Positions 35,319-46,002 of a stretch of 64,000 nucleotides of DNA are shown piece by piece (position 1 is the stretch's first letter; the number at the start of each line of letters is the position of its first letter). The translations under genes and the position numbers were made by a program. Below the pieces are notes generated by a model. It was not told the DNA's origin. It saw nothing but the letters and a program-made list of their open reading frames with translations, and ran no database searches. Source of the stretch: Polytrichum commune (taxonomy: Eukaryota; Streptophyta; Polytrichopsida; Polytrichales; Polytrichaceae); NCBI GenBank assembly GCA_950295325.1, contig OX485805.1:35949501-36013500 (forward strand), written 5' to 3'.

Positions 35319-36747
35319 CTCAGGGGGTGCACCTTTCATTAAAACCTAGAATCACGTGCGTTCACTGCATACTCTAAAAACCCCCTATATACAAGCTATT
35401 TTTTGTGAAATGAAGTAATACACATACAATTGCAACAATAAATATACAAGTAAAAATATGTATACACAAAAAAACATCCATTCATATATAGTCATTAACA
35501 TAAGTATACAAATATATTTTTGAACAATAATCAACCCCTATAATATGTATAACAAAATATCCTAGCTTTCATCAGCAAAGTCGTTGAAAACTTTTTCATC
35601 TCCCGGATGTAACTCATAAACATTTGATTCACCAATATATGTCATTATAGCCAATGCAATTATTGTCTCTAAGTCTACCATCAAATGATCAGTAAGATCA
35701 TATGTCCACTTGTTGTTAGCCCCTTTTTGATACCAACATAAACCAATCTCCACGTTTGATGGACGGTCCATCAAGTCAATTGGATCCCTATACTCCACCC
35801 CACGATTACCAAACTTCCTCCGCATCCTATAAACTCTCCCAACAAACCAAACCTCAACTCGAGTAGATTTTTTTGGCCTACCTCGTTTTTTCACAGTTTT
35901 AGCTTTAGGTGTGTTCAAAAAACACACAACACAGTCACAACCAAGCTTTGACAAAGTGTCATGGTTTCCAACACTCAGGAGTTTAGGCTTCATATATAAT
36001 ATGCCAGCTCTAATTCGAGTCAACCGATCTTTACACAAAGGATTGGCATTCAATTGACTAACAAGTGTACTTTTAAAAATTCTAGACTCCCCTACCATTA
36101 CATAAGCCACAACTGACTTTGCGTTTGATAAAGAGGGAATTTCAGAACGAGGCCATGACAATGTCAGGACTTTCGGTGATTCCCACGGCAGCAGTAACTG
36201 CAAGGATGCTGAGAAGTGCTGGAAGCAACAGGTGAAAGAATGAAAAGTAAAGTAGTTGTCGGAAAAAAAAAAAGCAGGCTATGCAAGAAGAGAAAAAAAA
36301 AACCTTCGGCGCTCGACTAGAAGAGAAAACAAAAACCTTCAGCGCCCGACAAAAAGAGAAAACAAAAACCTAGGGATGGGAGGGGAAAAGGGTCCTTGTT
36401 ACTTTGAGCTAAACGAATCATTTCAGACCCCTAATACTGCCTCTTTCCCCAATATTACCTTGATACCTTGTACATGGTTCATACAACCCTATAAGGTTGC
36501 TAACAAAAATCGTTAATCCTAGTTAATCTTAATTTCATCCAATATGAAAACTTATGATATGTAGTATAGTAACACTATCATACAAGTACAATTATTGTAT
36601 ACTTTTTAAAGGCCTTCCATATATGTACGTAACTATAAATTATAACATGTATACCATATGTATACGTAATACGGCAAGGTCCAAATCAATACCCCTCCTG
36701 TGCACTCACCTATACTCGTACATGTTTAGTACAGTGCACCCCCCGAG
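35319..36747. mobile_element. TIR transposon B1, 8-bp TSD, carries 213-aa ORF
   Basis: A 1429-bp element with a perfect 8-bp TSD GCCTAGAC (35311-35318 and 36748-36755). The left end reads CTCAGGGGGTGCACC and the right end GTGCACCCCCCGAG. It is the best-preserved member of a family with copies at 37368-38624, 44515-44803 and 50421-51466. It carries a minus-strand ORF at 35562-36203. The right third (about 36204-36747) is partly deleted relative to B2, which keeps more of the protein's N-terminal side. Confidence 0.9.
35562..36203 (-). CDS. Transposon-encoded protein, GRV/PIDLM family (unknown)
   Basis: A 213-residue open frame inside element B1, the longest intact member of a protein family shared by at least three elements in the window. 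Visible segments: SVVAYVMVGESRIFKSTLVS, GILYMKPKLLSVGNHDTLSK, a basic AT-hook-like KKRGRPKK, the core VWFVGRVYRMRRKFGN, RDPIDLMDRPSNVEIGLCWY, and a C-terminal part NKWTYDLTDHLMVDLETIIA then an acidic tail. Copies in B2 and A align along the last ~130 residues. The upstream part in B2 adds a predicted helix (VENDLQEYVELQSELQHALD) just before this start, so the true protein is longer and this ORF is truncated at its N terminus. No catalytic motif of a known transposase is evident. I infer a transposase C-terminus or an accessory DNA-binding protein. Confidence 0.65.
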   Translation of the reverse strand: MQLLLPWESPKVLTLSWPRSEIPSLSNAKSVVAYVMVGESRIFKSTLVSQLNANPLCKDRLTRIRAGILYMKPKLLSVGNHDTLSKLGCDCVVCFLNTPKAKTVKKRGRPKKSTRVEVWFVGRVYRMRRKFGNRGVEYRDPIDLMDRPSNVEIGLCWYQKGANNKWTYDLTDHLMVDLETIIALAIMTYIGESNVYELHPGDEKVFNDFADES

Positions 36748-36753
36748 GCCTAG

Positions 36754-37062
36754 ACATGTGCCTAACCTTGAGCTTGGTTTCAAGATTGGTCCCTCGTTTA
36801 TTTGGTTAGAAACATCCCCGTTTTCAACTCCGATCATAAACAGAGGTTTCGAGCCTTACAAAATCATTGATCTCTCATATTGGAGTTGAAAACATACGAT
36901 TCTACCCAATAAGAGAGGGACGATCCTTGAAACCAAGCTCCTCAAGGTTGGACTGGGGTGAACCAACCCGTACATCAGTTCCTTGGAGACAAGGGTTTAG
37001 ACATCCAACAAGAAACGAGTGTATGGGTTAGTTCGCCCAAATCCCCAAGGTTAGGCACATGT
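36754..37062. mobile_element. Fold-back element with nested inverted repeats
   Basis: Perfect 17-bp terminal inverted repeats ACATGTGCCTAACCTTG (36754-36770) and its complement (37046-37062). Inside are two more imperfect inverted pairs: about 36773-36835 with 36882-36950 (CTTGGTTTCAAG, GTCCCTC and GTTTTCAACTCC blocks), and GGGTGAACCAACCCGTACA with its counterpart near 37018-37038. It starts directly at the right TSD of element B1. It is non-coding and probably a MITE. Confidence 0.75.
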
Positions 37063-37330
37063 TAAGGCCAGAATATCTTTTACCTTGTCCCACCTAAGTC
37101 CGTTTCAAAACCCAGTTTTTCAAACATTGGTGGCCTCCACATGAGATAAGCCTCCTCCGGTGGATAGAAGAGGAAGAGGGGGTCACGGCGGAGCTCCTAC
37201 GTGAGAGGACACATCTGATTGAATGAGCTTTGAAGAGTCCACCACTTAGGCAAAGTTTGGGCCTCCTTAGCTTCTTACTTTCAACTTATAATCTGCTCCA
37301 TTACTTAAGAAGTTACACGGTTTATGTCAA

Positions 37331-37360
37331 TTAGTGTGGATTAGTGTGGATCAGTGTGGA
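37331..37360 (+). repeat. Three 10-bp tandem repeats next to B2
   Basis: Three units of TTAGTGTGGA (the third is TCAGTGTGGA) directly before the TSD of element B2. Confidence 0.8.
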
Positions 37361-37367
37361 TTGACAT

Positions 37368-38624
37368 CCAGGGGGTTGCACCTTTCAATTAAAACCAAGA
37401 ACCATGTGTGTTCGCAATATACTCTAAAAAAAATCCCTATATACAATTTCTTTTTTGTAAAATCAAGCAACACACATACAATTTGAATGATGAAAATACC
37501 AGTGACAATGTGTATACATAAAAAATAAAAAATAAAGTGCATTCATATATAGTCATTAACATACATATACAAATATACTTTTGGATAATAATGAACCCCT
37601 ATCATATGTATAATGTAAAACCCTAGCATTTATTAATAAAGTCATTGAAGACTTTTTCATCCCCCGGATGTAACTCATAAGCATCTAAGTCTATAATATA
37701 TGTCATAGAAGCTAATGCAATTATTGTTTCTAACTCTACCATCAAATGATCCTAAGATCGTAAGTCCACTTATTGTTGGTTCTTATTGGATATCAACATA
37801 AGTCGATGTCCATGTTTGATGGACAGTCCATCAAGTCAATTGGATCCCTATTCTCCACTTGATGATTACCAAATTTTCTACCCATCTTATTAACCCTCCC
37901 AACAAACCAAACCTTGATTAAAGCTAAATTCTTTGATCTCCCACATTTCTTGACAATTATAACTTCAGGTGTATTCAAAATCACAACCAAGATTTAACAT
38001 AGTATCATGATGTGTGTCGGTAAAGAATTTAGGCTTCATATATAATATGCCAACCTTAATCCAAATCGATCGATCTTTAGATAAAGTTGGATTGCCATTC
38101 AATTGATTAACAAGCGTGCTTTTGAAAATTCTATACTCCCATACATAAGCCACAATAGACTTTACATTAGATCAAAAGGGCATTTCAACATTTTCATGTT
38201 CATCAAGTAGAACATCCAAGGCATGTTGAAGCTCACTTTGCAACTCCACATATTCTTGTAAATCGTTTTCAACCTACAACTACATCAATTCCATCTCTAT
38301 GACAACATCCTTGCACATGTTTGAATTGTCTTCTCCAACACTACAATTTTCCTTGTCGCCACCTTGTGCACTAGAATCATCAATCGATGTGTGATCATAA
38401 TCACATCCTCCTCCATACTTGAGCCTCAATAAATGAGCCTCAATAAGTGACCCTACCATACAAGTATAAATGTTGTATACTTTCTAGAGGTCCTCCATAC
38501 ATGTACATAACTACAAGTTATAATTTGTGTAGCATATGTGTACGTAATACCAAAAAGTTCAAATTAATACCCCTTTTGTGCACTCTCGTATACTCATACG
38601 TGTTATGAATGGTGCACCTCCTGG
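37368..38624. mobile_element. TIR transposon B2, 8-bp TSD, decayed
   Basis: A 1257-bp relative of B1 with ends CCAGGGGGTTGCACC and GGTGCACCTCCTGG and an 8-bp TSD with one mismatch (ATTGACAT 37360-37367, ATTGACGT 38625-38632). It is in the same orientation as B1 and about 600 bp away. It keeps sequence absent from B1 (about 38170-38430) that on minus reads as more N-terminal protein, including VENDLQEYVELQSELQHALD, before the part shared with B1. Frameshifts and stops break the gene. Confidence 0.85.
37630..38435 (-). pseudogene. B2 copy of GRV/PIDLM protein (broken)
   Basis: Minus-strand fragments: KYGGGCDYDHTSIDDSSAQG near 38410, the helix VENDLQEYVELQSELQHALD near 38270-38210, YRIFKSTLVNQLNGNP and GILYMKPKFF (38153-37965), then VKKCGRSKN and VWFVGRVNKMGRKFGN with RDPIDLMDCPSN (37990-37793). 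It aligns with the B1 ORF but has frame breaks near 37970 and 37790 and stops near 38170 and 38280. It shows the intact ancestor had at least ~90 residues upstream of the B1 ORF start. Confidence 0.68.
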
Positions 38625-38632
38625 ATTGACGT

Positions 38633-41160
38633 TCGATGTTTTACGTTATAAGATACACATTGTGGTTTTTTACCCCCTTAATGAATGCGGGGTGACTTAC
38701 CAAATGAAGTGTCAAAGAGCACTCATAGAAAATGAGAGTCCATTTCTTGTCCAACATACACCATTTTGAAATGTCAAAGCTCTCCAATATTGACATTAGC
38801 GTAGCCGTGATGGTGAGCGATTTATTCAACTTTTTGTTCTATGCCACTACTTACATGCATGATGTCAATTAGTGCAAATTGCCACTTGAAGTTGGGTAGT
38901 AATTCTATACACTTCTAGTTGTTGGACTGGCTTGGAAGTTATCTCATCCAATTAGCAAATACATATCATAAAGATAGTTATTTTAAGTTTCAAGATCGAA
39001 GTTGGAATGCAAAAGTTATAAGAGTCCATAGTGAAAATTTGAGTGGTATGTATATGGACTTATGGCAAAGACACCAAAAACGAGTGAAATGCACACGTGT
39101 TACGATGAGATTGAACTAGATGCTCAAAATATAGACATCATTTAGGTACCAATAAAAATATCCACTCAAATATGGGCATTTGATTAGTATTATTGAGTCA
39201 TGATCACATAAGACTCGTGTGCCTTATCGTGGATTTGCCATTTGGAGTTACGTACATAGTGCTACAACTTGAAGAGAAAGCCCACTCATTGTGGAGATCG
39301 AATCTAAGGAGTTTTAGGAAAAGAGACACGCTCCACATTCACATTGTAATGAATGACCAATTTTGCAAGCCTCCCTACACATCTTGTATGTCTGCACGGT
39401 CTATTGTAAATTGCATTGAATGTCTACCTCGGCATTTGAGTCTATACACTCACCACCTACTATAACTCATGTAGTATGTCATACGATTCTAAGTTTGAGA
39501 CTTGGATTGCACTTAGAGAAATGTAAAATGAAATCGATCATGGGCGTGCTCTAATTTTCTCAGAATGCATGCAATTTTCGTGAGTGCAACAAAAATAATA
39601 TGCACTTCCCACTCTCTTAAATTATAATTCAAATCATAGGCTTCGAACCATCAAGCTACATTCTATGTAAAATAAAGCAACATTTTGTAACTTCCAATTG
39701 GTATTTCATGTTGACTGAAATAAACAACGTCCATCCAGAATGCAAATTTGCAACAGCTAAGGACACCAACAACATCAATAATCTTAGACAAGAAAAAATA
39801 AGCCACCTCCCCCCTCCCAACCCCACACACACAACTCCCGTAACATGTCAAAATTTGAAGAAACAAAAACCTAGCGTTGTTATTGCTCAAGTGCTACAAT
39901 GAAGTCCATTACAAAGAGACAACATGAAGATTTAGCTTTATCTACTAATTAAAACCCATTATTAACGAAAACCGAGATTATGATTTCCATGTACTTTAAC
40001 AACTTTTTTAGCATGAGTTCTAGCATTCAAAAGGACGTCAATAACGAAACCTATGTCGTGCAATTGCTGCCGAAAGGGGTGGCGGTGCAGCTCCTAAGTA
40101 GGTGACCAAGTTATGATTCCAAAAAGGGAAAGTTTTGGCTCCTTTGCTTTTAAAACTTTTGGCTTTAATGCTAGTGTGCAAGGAGATTTTTGGCATCATG
40201 GGGTGAGATCCTAGCTAGCTAGTCGACCCGGTTACATGTTGCCATCTTTTGATCTTTCCTTATTAATTTGAGGTATATTCTCTAAATTTGTCTCAAATGT
40301 TTGGTGATTTTTATAAAAGTCTTGAACTTCAACCGGTTCATTCTCAAACTCAACCGGTGCATCTGCAACTAGCGGCCGGCTCTCCCCATTTGTTGTTTCG
40401 TGCTACTTAATTGCATCCAAGTGATGTGTGTGTGCGATGGTTGAGGTTTAAAATATGAAGCTTTGGGGTGCAAAAGGAGGAGTTTAACCGCCTTTGCCTT
40501 TGTCTTTGAAGCTAATTTTGGTGTCAACTCAACTCAACAACAAAAAAACCAAAAACAAAGTTCTGGGTTGCATACAATTTAAGTGTTTTTATGTTGGATG
40601 AATGAGAGGTCCAGTCGTAGGCGATGATTTCTTTATGTCGTGTTCTTTGTGGTGTCTAGGTAAACTCATCCATCAGGTTGGTAGATAGGTCAATGCAAGG
40701 TGTCAATAACAATATCAAAGAACCTACCCATCTAGTACCAATCTTGTAATAATGATCAAGTATCGATGTTTGATGGGTATCTCAAGATGAGAGAATCTTT
40801 TGTGCCCAAGTAATTATATTGGGCTAATAACATTTTAAGCCATATTAATATTAGGTGGATTTACTTGGGTATGAAGGTTCTTGGATGGTACATAAACCCA
40901 AAATCTTTCAAAAACAAAATATCCTCAAATACCATTATCTTGTTGGTATCAAAAAATACAAGATCCTCACTATAGATACCCAAATGGTATAAGGAGAAGG
41001 GGAAACACACACACACACACACAACAATGGTGAGAACACAACGATCCATTCTAGAACCTTTAGATTTTCATTTTTGGATTGGTTGACATCATAAATTGCA
41101 TCAAAACCCTTGAATTATTCGAAATGAAATGGAATTACTTCTAAAGTCTAGGAAGCCAAA
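38633..41160. other. Intergenic, no gene recognised
   Basis: About 2.5 kb of AT-rich sequence. No protein family, TIR pair or TSD that I can support. A (CA)n tract lies near 41006-41023. Confidence 0.45.
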
Positions 41161-41169
41161 AGGCTTATG

Positions 41170-41640
41170 GGACTAAAAGTACATCAAGATGGTGTCAAGA
41201 AAGCTAATGTCCCTAGAGTCATCGTGTGTTGTGGGACTAGTAAGATAGAGGCAAATATCAACTTGATGGTCTAGTTGGAAGAAGACTTGAGACTATCTAT
41301 TACTACATTTGGAAATAGGGGAACGAAACCTATCTCTAATAGAGTTCAAGAGGGGACACTCCAACACAAAGTGTGCCTCATTTTCAACTCCATTGTTAGA
41401 GCAAAAGTGGCATAATCTTTTATCCCTAGAGATTGGGAGAGTCGACCACCAGCTAGTTTCAATGGCAAGTCTGTGATTGGAGGTGAGGTAAACAACAACG
41501 AATTTTTGTTGGAATGGTGTCAATGGTTGCTTCAAGTACGATCGACATTCATAGTTGAGAAAGTCCTTGAGGTGAAAGTAATCTAATTTCTTTCCCATGA
41601 AATGAATAGACCCTCAACTTACAAGGGGGCTTGTTTTATC
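41170..41640 (-). pseudogene. LINE C-terminal (zinc-binding) fragment
   Basis: The minus-strand frame 41293-41598 reads YLTSNHRLAIETSWWS, then RDKRLCHFCSNNGVENEAHF and VLECPLLNSIRDRF. This is the reverse-transcriptase-associated zinc-binding end found after the RT domain in many non-LTR retrotransposons (C-x2-C...E-x-H-x4-C pattern). The similarity continues after a frame break to FFQLDHQVDICLYLTSP (about 41270-41220). The RT domain is not present, so this is a 5'-truncated or eroded copy. Confidence 0.72.
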
Positions 41641-41806
41641 GGTCGTGCCTTGTGAGAAGGGACCACAAATCAGTCTCTCAGAATTGGGCCAAAGTTTGAC
41701 ATCCAACCATATTCGACCACATATGGTGTCAGTAACTCACTCTTCAAGTGGAGCCCAGTTGCAAGTAATTTGTTGATGTAAAGTGGTATCTAGAATGAAC
41801 CAAATT

Positions 41807-42480
41807 TTAGTCTTGGTCAAACAACCAACCAAAACTTGCCACATGTGCAAGATTAATACCAGAGCACAACACTCTTGCAACTGGCCGCTTGCATCCACAA
41901 GAGATGAGTTTACCTAGACACCACGAAGCCCGAGCTTCTTCGTTAGGCTTATGTACCACAATAATATTCGACACATGCCTCTCCATCACTTATTCCATTA
42001 CAGTATCTCAGATACTCACTTATTATCTAGGTGTGGAGAAATTGCATGGCCTTCGGATTGAGCGTAAGGAACAAACAAACAAACAAAAAGAAACAAAAAA
42101 GAAAACACAACGTGGTCTTGGAAACAGGAGATGTTTGAGCTCTTGTGGAAGCTTGCTCACTGCAGTGCGTGCTTCACTTACTAACTTTCGAAGCATGCTT
42201 TTTGCAGTGGGTGGTTGGCGTTTTTGTGGCTTTTATTATGTTTCTACTGTCCCTGCTTGTCAGCTCACTCGCCCCCCTCCACCTTACGGCCAAAGCTTTA
42301 TCATCCAAGTGATGTTGAGATTGAGTGCTACATTCATCCAACATCCATACGTATATATCTATATACATTTTTAATTTTAATTTTAATTTTGGTACGTTGC
42401 GGAATAAAATTGGTGAGCAATCCACTGATCACAGTTAAGGCCACAATAATTAATGAGAGAGAGAGAGAGAGCGCGTCACT
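41807..42480. other. No gene recognised; simple repeats
   Basis: Contains an ACAA-rich run near 42070-42095, (TAATTT)n at about 42370-42391 and (GA)n at about 42455-42471. An open frame on plus (41889-42374) has no recognisable feature. Confidence 0.4.
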
Positions 42481-42586
42481 CTATGTATGAATCGAGGTTG
42501 GAAACCCCCCCCCCCCTCCCACACACACACACAACACTATCATGCTACCATATGTACCATTTAACAAATTAGTCATTGTGGAGAGA

Positions 42587-42814
42587 GGAAATTATCATAT
42601 ACGAGCGTATCTCACATCCATCCAACATACAAAAAAGTTGTTTCTTTATAGCTATGTTGTCCATTTAGTTCAAACGCTTTTTGGTAGACTAATTCAAGGT
42701 CTTTAACACTGATTTCGGTGTCAAATCAGCTACAAAAAGTAACCATAGGGATGCATATTGTTTCAAGGTTTAATTGTTGAATTAATGAGATGTACGCTCG
42801 TCTATGATAATTCC
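42587..42814. mobile_element. TIR element 'X', copy 2 (228 bp)
   Basis: The left end is GGAAATTATCATATACGAGC and the right end mirrors it (GCTCGTCTATGATAATTCC), each with an inner CATCCAAC-type block. It is the same family as 34786-35229 but about half as long, so it is a deletion derivative. No TSD was recognised. Confidence 0.65.
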
Positions 42815-43701
42815 TTCTCCCCATCCCTCCCCTCCCCTCCAACCACTCCCACAATCCACTAGTACAAAATATACACTTGTATGATCATTGTTCATCACGA
42901 ATCTTCTTAACACGATTTGTGTGGGGAGGCGAGATTTGGTTTGTTGCGACCCTTATTTGGTCACTCTTCTTGATTGGGTGCGTCTGTTTGAGTGGTATAC
43001 CGTATGTCGATAGTAGGTTGGGAAAATTTTGGCCAATAATTAATTACTTTTGGAAAAAAAAGCTTGGGCGGTCTGTAAAAACAATTATGAAGAATTCGGC
43101 AAGTATGTACATGTACAATTTATTCATTCAGGCACATAGCATATCTTATGGCCTTCACACAACAACACACGCCTTAGATTTGCTTACACACACTTCTCTA
43201 GCAGACTTTGCATGCTCTTGAGCTCTTTTTTTTACTTGAATTTGAGAGGTTTGTCACCTAATGCGTGAATGTGAAGTTGAGTATGTGTGAACGCATGTCA
43301 CAAGCCATATTGTTAGTTATGAGTTTTGGACTTTGGATTGAGTTGTTCCAATACACCAAATTTCCTAAAATTTAGGCATTTTGATTATTAATTTTCTCTC
43401 ATTTTGGCCATCTAGGCCAATAATTTTCAAAAAAGTTAGGCTTAATTCTTTTTGAATTAATTCGTGCCCAACCTACTAACAGCCTATGGTATCATATGTT
43501 CAAAACTAGGAATAAAAAATCAATGATTTTACACAAACATGGAATACTATACACCTTGAATATATATATATATATAACCTCAAAATTATGAATAGTTTGT
43601 TAGATTCTAAACCTTGGTAGTTTTTGAGTTTAAATTTTCACTCCAACCTCTTACAACTTTTGCACCTCAACTCCAATCTGAAACGTGACATGATAATCTC
43701 C

Positions 43702-44108
43702 CATGGGGAGGTCACTTCATTGTCAAGTTGACACTATGTGCGGACAAAGTTTGCTACCCCTATATTACATGCCATATATAATTTTAAAATTTATGATATT
43801 TTTTCTACATATACATAACCATTGATAGTATCTTTTGTATATTTTTTTGAAATTTTTAGTCATCTTTTTTTTTTAGTAATTGTTTTAGTTCAATTCTGTG
43901 TCATTCTAGTTAGAAACGGTATGTTTTATGAAAAAAACAAATCATCAAATTTAGTTACCACTTTTAACTATGTCATAGGTATTGTGTATATCTACTCATG
44001 AAAAAAATTTGATAAAATTTTGACCCATTTTGGTGGTGCAACTTACCAAAAGAAGATTTTTTTGGTCGCACGTGGTGTTCAACTTGACAATGGAGTGATC
44101 TACCCATG
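43702..44108. mobile_element. 407-bp MITE 'M', copy 1, 8-bp TSD
   Basis: The TSD TAATCTCC is perfect (43694-43701 and 44109-44116). The long inverted ends start CATGGGGAGGTCACTTCATT and continue through GTCAAGTTGACAC. It has no ORF. A second copy at 50806-51213 is about the same length and highly similar throughout. The 8-bp TSD suggests mobilisation by a hAT-like transposase. Confidence 0.93.
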
Positions 44109-44480
44109 TAATCTCCGTTATTTACAATTTCTAACCAAATGAGACAATTCCGAATTCAATCCAAAAATTAGAAACATGTGTGTCAAGGAATTGGGGTTCT
44201 TGGGCATCTATAGAACTCATCCATCGTGGATATAAAGACCCGCGTGGAAACAAGTCCCCTGCCAATTGAAAGCCGATTATTCCAACCGGGACTTGTTATA
44301 CTAATTCGGGGTCCCTAATGCCATTCCCAAAACTTAAAGATCTAAGAACGGTTAGTCAAAAGCTTTAAACTGGGCTAATTTTTTTCACCTTCCTAATGGA
44401 AGAGGTCGCGTAGACATCATGAATGCCCAACCCCGCAATAGACAGTTTGTTTTTCAAACACCTCCCGAGAGCGTAATATT

Positions 44481-44506
44481 AAAAGCATGTCCCCTATATG
44501 TTGGTT
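44481..44506 (+). repeat. Dispersed repeat R2, copy 1
   Basis: AAAAGCATGTCCCCTATATG and the following TTGGTTG recur at 47826-47852, with weaker similarity about 45 bp further upstream in both places. It is a fragment of an unidentified repeat, cut here by the short B-type element that begins at 44515. Confidence 0.6.
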
Positions 44507-44514
44507 GTTTATTC

Positions 44515-44803
44515 CTTGGTGGGTGCATTGTTACATATGTATAGTTAACTTTGTACATATGATAGAGTTTGATTGTTATTCCAAAGCATATTTGTATACT
44601 TATGCTTGTGACTATATACGAATGTGAATTTTATGTATGCATATTGTCACTTGAATTTTTATCATTGAAATTGTACAAGTATTGCTTAATTTCACACCCC
44701 CCCCCCCTCCCCCTGGAAAAAACCCTTGTACATAGGGGCATTTTAAAGTACGTTGCACATGCACATGATTGCTAGTTTTAACGAAAGGTGCATTCCCTCC
44801 AGA
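44515..44803. mobile_element. Short B-family deletion derivative (289 bp)
   Basis: The ends CTTGGTGGGTGCATTGT and AAGGTGCATTCCCTCCAGA match the B family. The TSD is 8 bp with one mismatch (GTTTATTC 44507-44514, GCTTATTC 44804-44811). The interior matches only the reverse complement of the left ~240 bp of B1 (35319-35560), so the whole coding part has been lost. A C-rich run sits at 44695-44710. This shows how the family makes MITE-like derivatives. Confidence 0.8.
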
Positions 44804-44966
44804 GCTTATTCATCCAAATCTAAGCTCACTAGACCAATTCAAAAGTATTTGCCCATTTTTAAAAAGTTCATGCAACTTAAATTAGATATCCCCAAACTCC
44901 ACAATAATAATCAACATTTATACCCTCCCCTCCAATGAATCATGAGAACCACCCACTACTTACAAA

Positions 44967-45140
44967 AATAACTAGTTGAAGTTCAAGACTTCACAAAACC
45001 AATTGATCATTTTAGAGGAATCTATGGAGTACACCTCAATCTAATAAAGATAAACCGAAAGATCACAACACATAACCGGTCGGACTTGGAAGCACTAGGG
45101 TGTCAATCGATTAAGCCCAAAACACCTCCCCGGGCATTGC
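44967..45140. repeat. Dispersed repeat R1, copy 2
   Basis: Counterpart of 18841-19012, same orientation, moderately diverged. Its class is unknown. Confidence 0.65.
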
Positions 45141-45780
45141 TTCCCTTGGTAAGTGTTGTGAACATTCACCCTACAAGAGGGCCACATAGTTTACCCTAGT
45201 CGGGAGCTAGAGGATGTGTACTAGGCATTCTTACGAGGGGTTAAAAGAACACCACTAACTATGGTCCGTGTACTTGGTGTCCTAAATAAGTTAGTTGTTA
45301 TTGCAAACGAGGTTGGTTCCGCGGGTGCTATCTTATCATACGCATCGGATGACACTAAGTTAGTTGGATGATACTAAGCTAGTTGGCGGATGGAAAAGTA
45401 GTTGGAAAGTCGTGCGGATGTGGATGGAGAGTTTGGAGTGGTGGGCATGGCATTCATGATTTGGTAGGCGTCCGTCGTTTCTTTGTGACCCTCATTACCC
45501 CATCTTCCAACACCACATGAGTGGAACATACTACCCTTCTCTTCCCTTCCCTTCTCTTCCGTGTCGGAAAAAGTATTATAAATGGCCACCATCCAAAATG
45601 TAAGTTGTACCCATCTCCAATTATCATCATACATCATTCCTTTTCACCTAATTTCCAACCCCCAACACTACAAGGAACTTAGGGGGTCGTGTTAGAACTA
45701 GGATTTAAGTAAATATGGACAAAAGGCTCGTCCAAGATTGATGATGCATCTGGGAACATTTTTTCTCATACTTGAGACAT

Positions 45781-45999
45781 CACTGGTAGAAAACTATGTC
45801 CAAATAAACTGCAGCCGAAATCGACGCGGTTTTTTTCGACCAGCATGATTTGTAGCCACTAAATGACTGTAATTTTTTATTTTCATTTTGCGATTGTACT
45901 TCAAAAAAAAATAGGGCGTTTGATATACCGTTGGAATGGAATGGTATGTTACACGCCGATTTTGGCTAGAACTCTTCCTGGCATAGTTTTCTACTAGTG
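45781..45999. mobile_element. Mini-CACTA element (219 bp)
   Basis: The left end is CACTGGTAGAAAACTATG and the right end CATAGTTTTCTACTAGTG; the inverted repeat has one mismatch over 18 bp and the ends begin CACTR as in CACTA (En/Spm) elements. The 3-bp TSD CAT flanks both ends (45778-45780, 46000-46002). It is non-coding and would be mobilised in trans by a CACTA transposase. Confidence 0.93.
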
Positions 46000-46002
46000 C
46001 AT

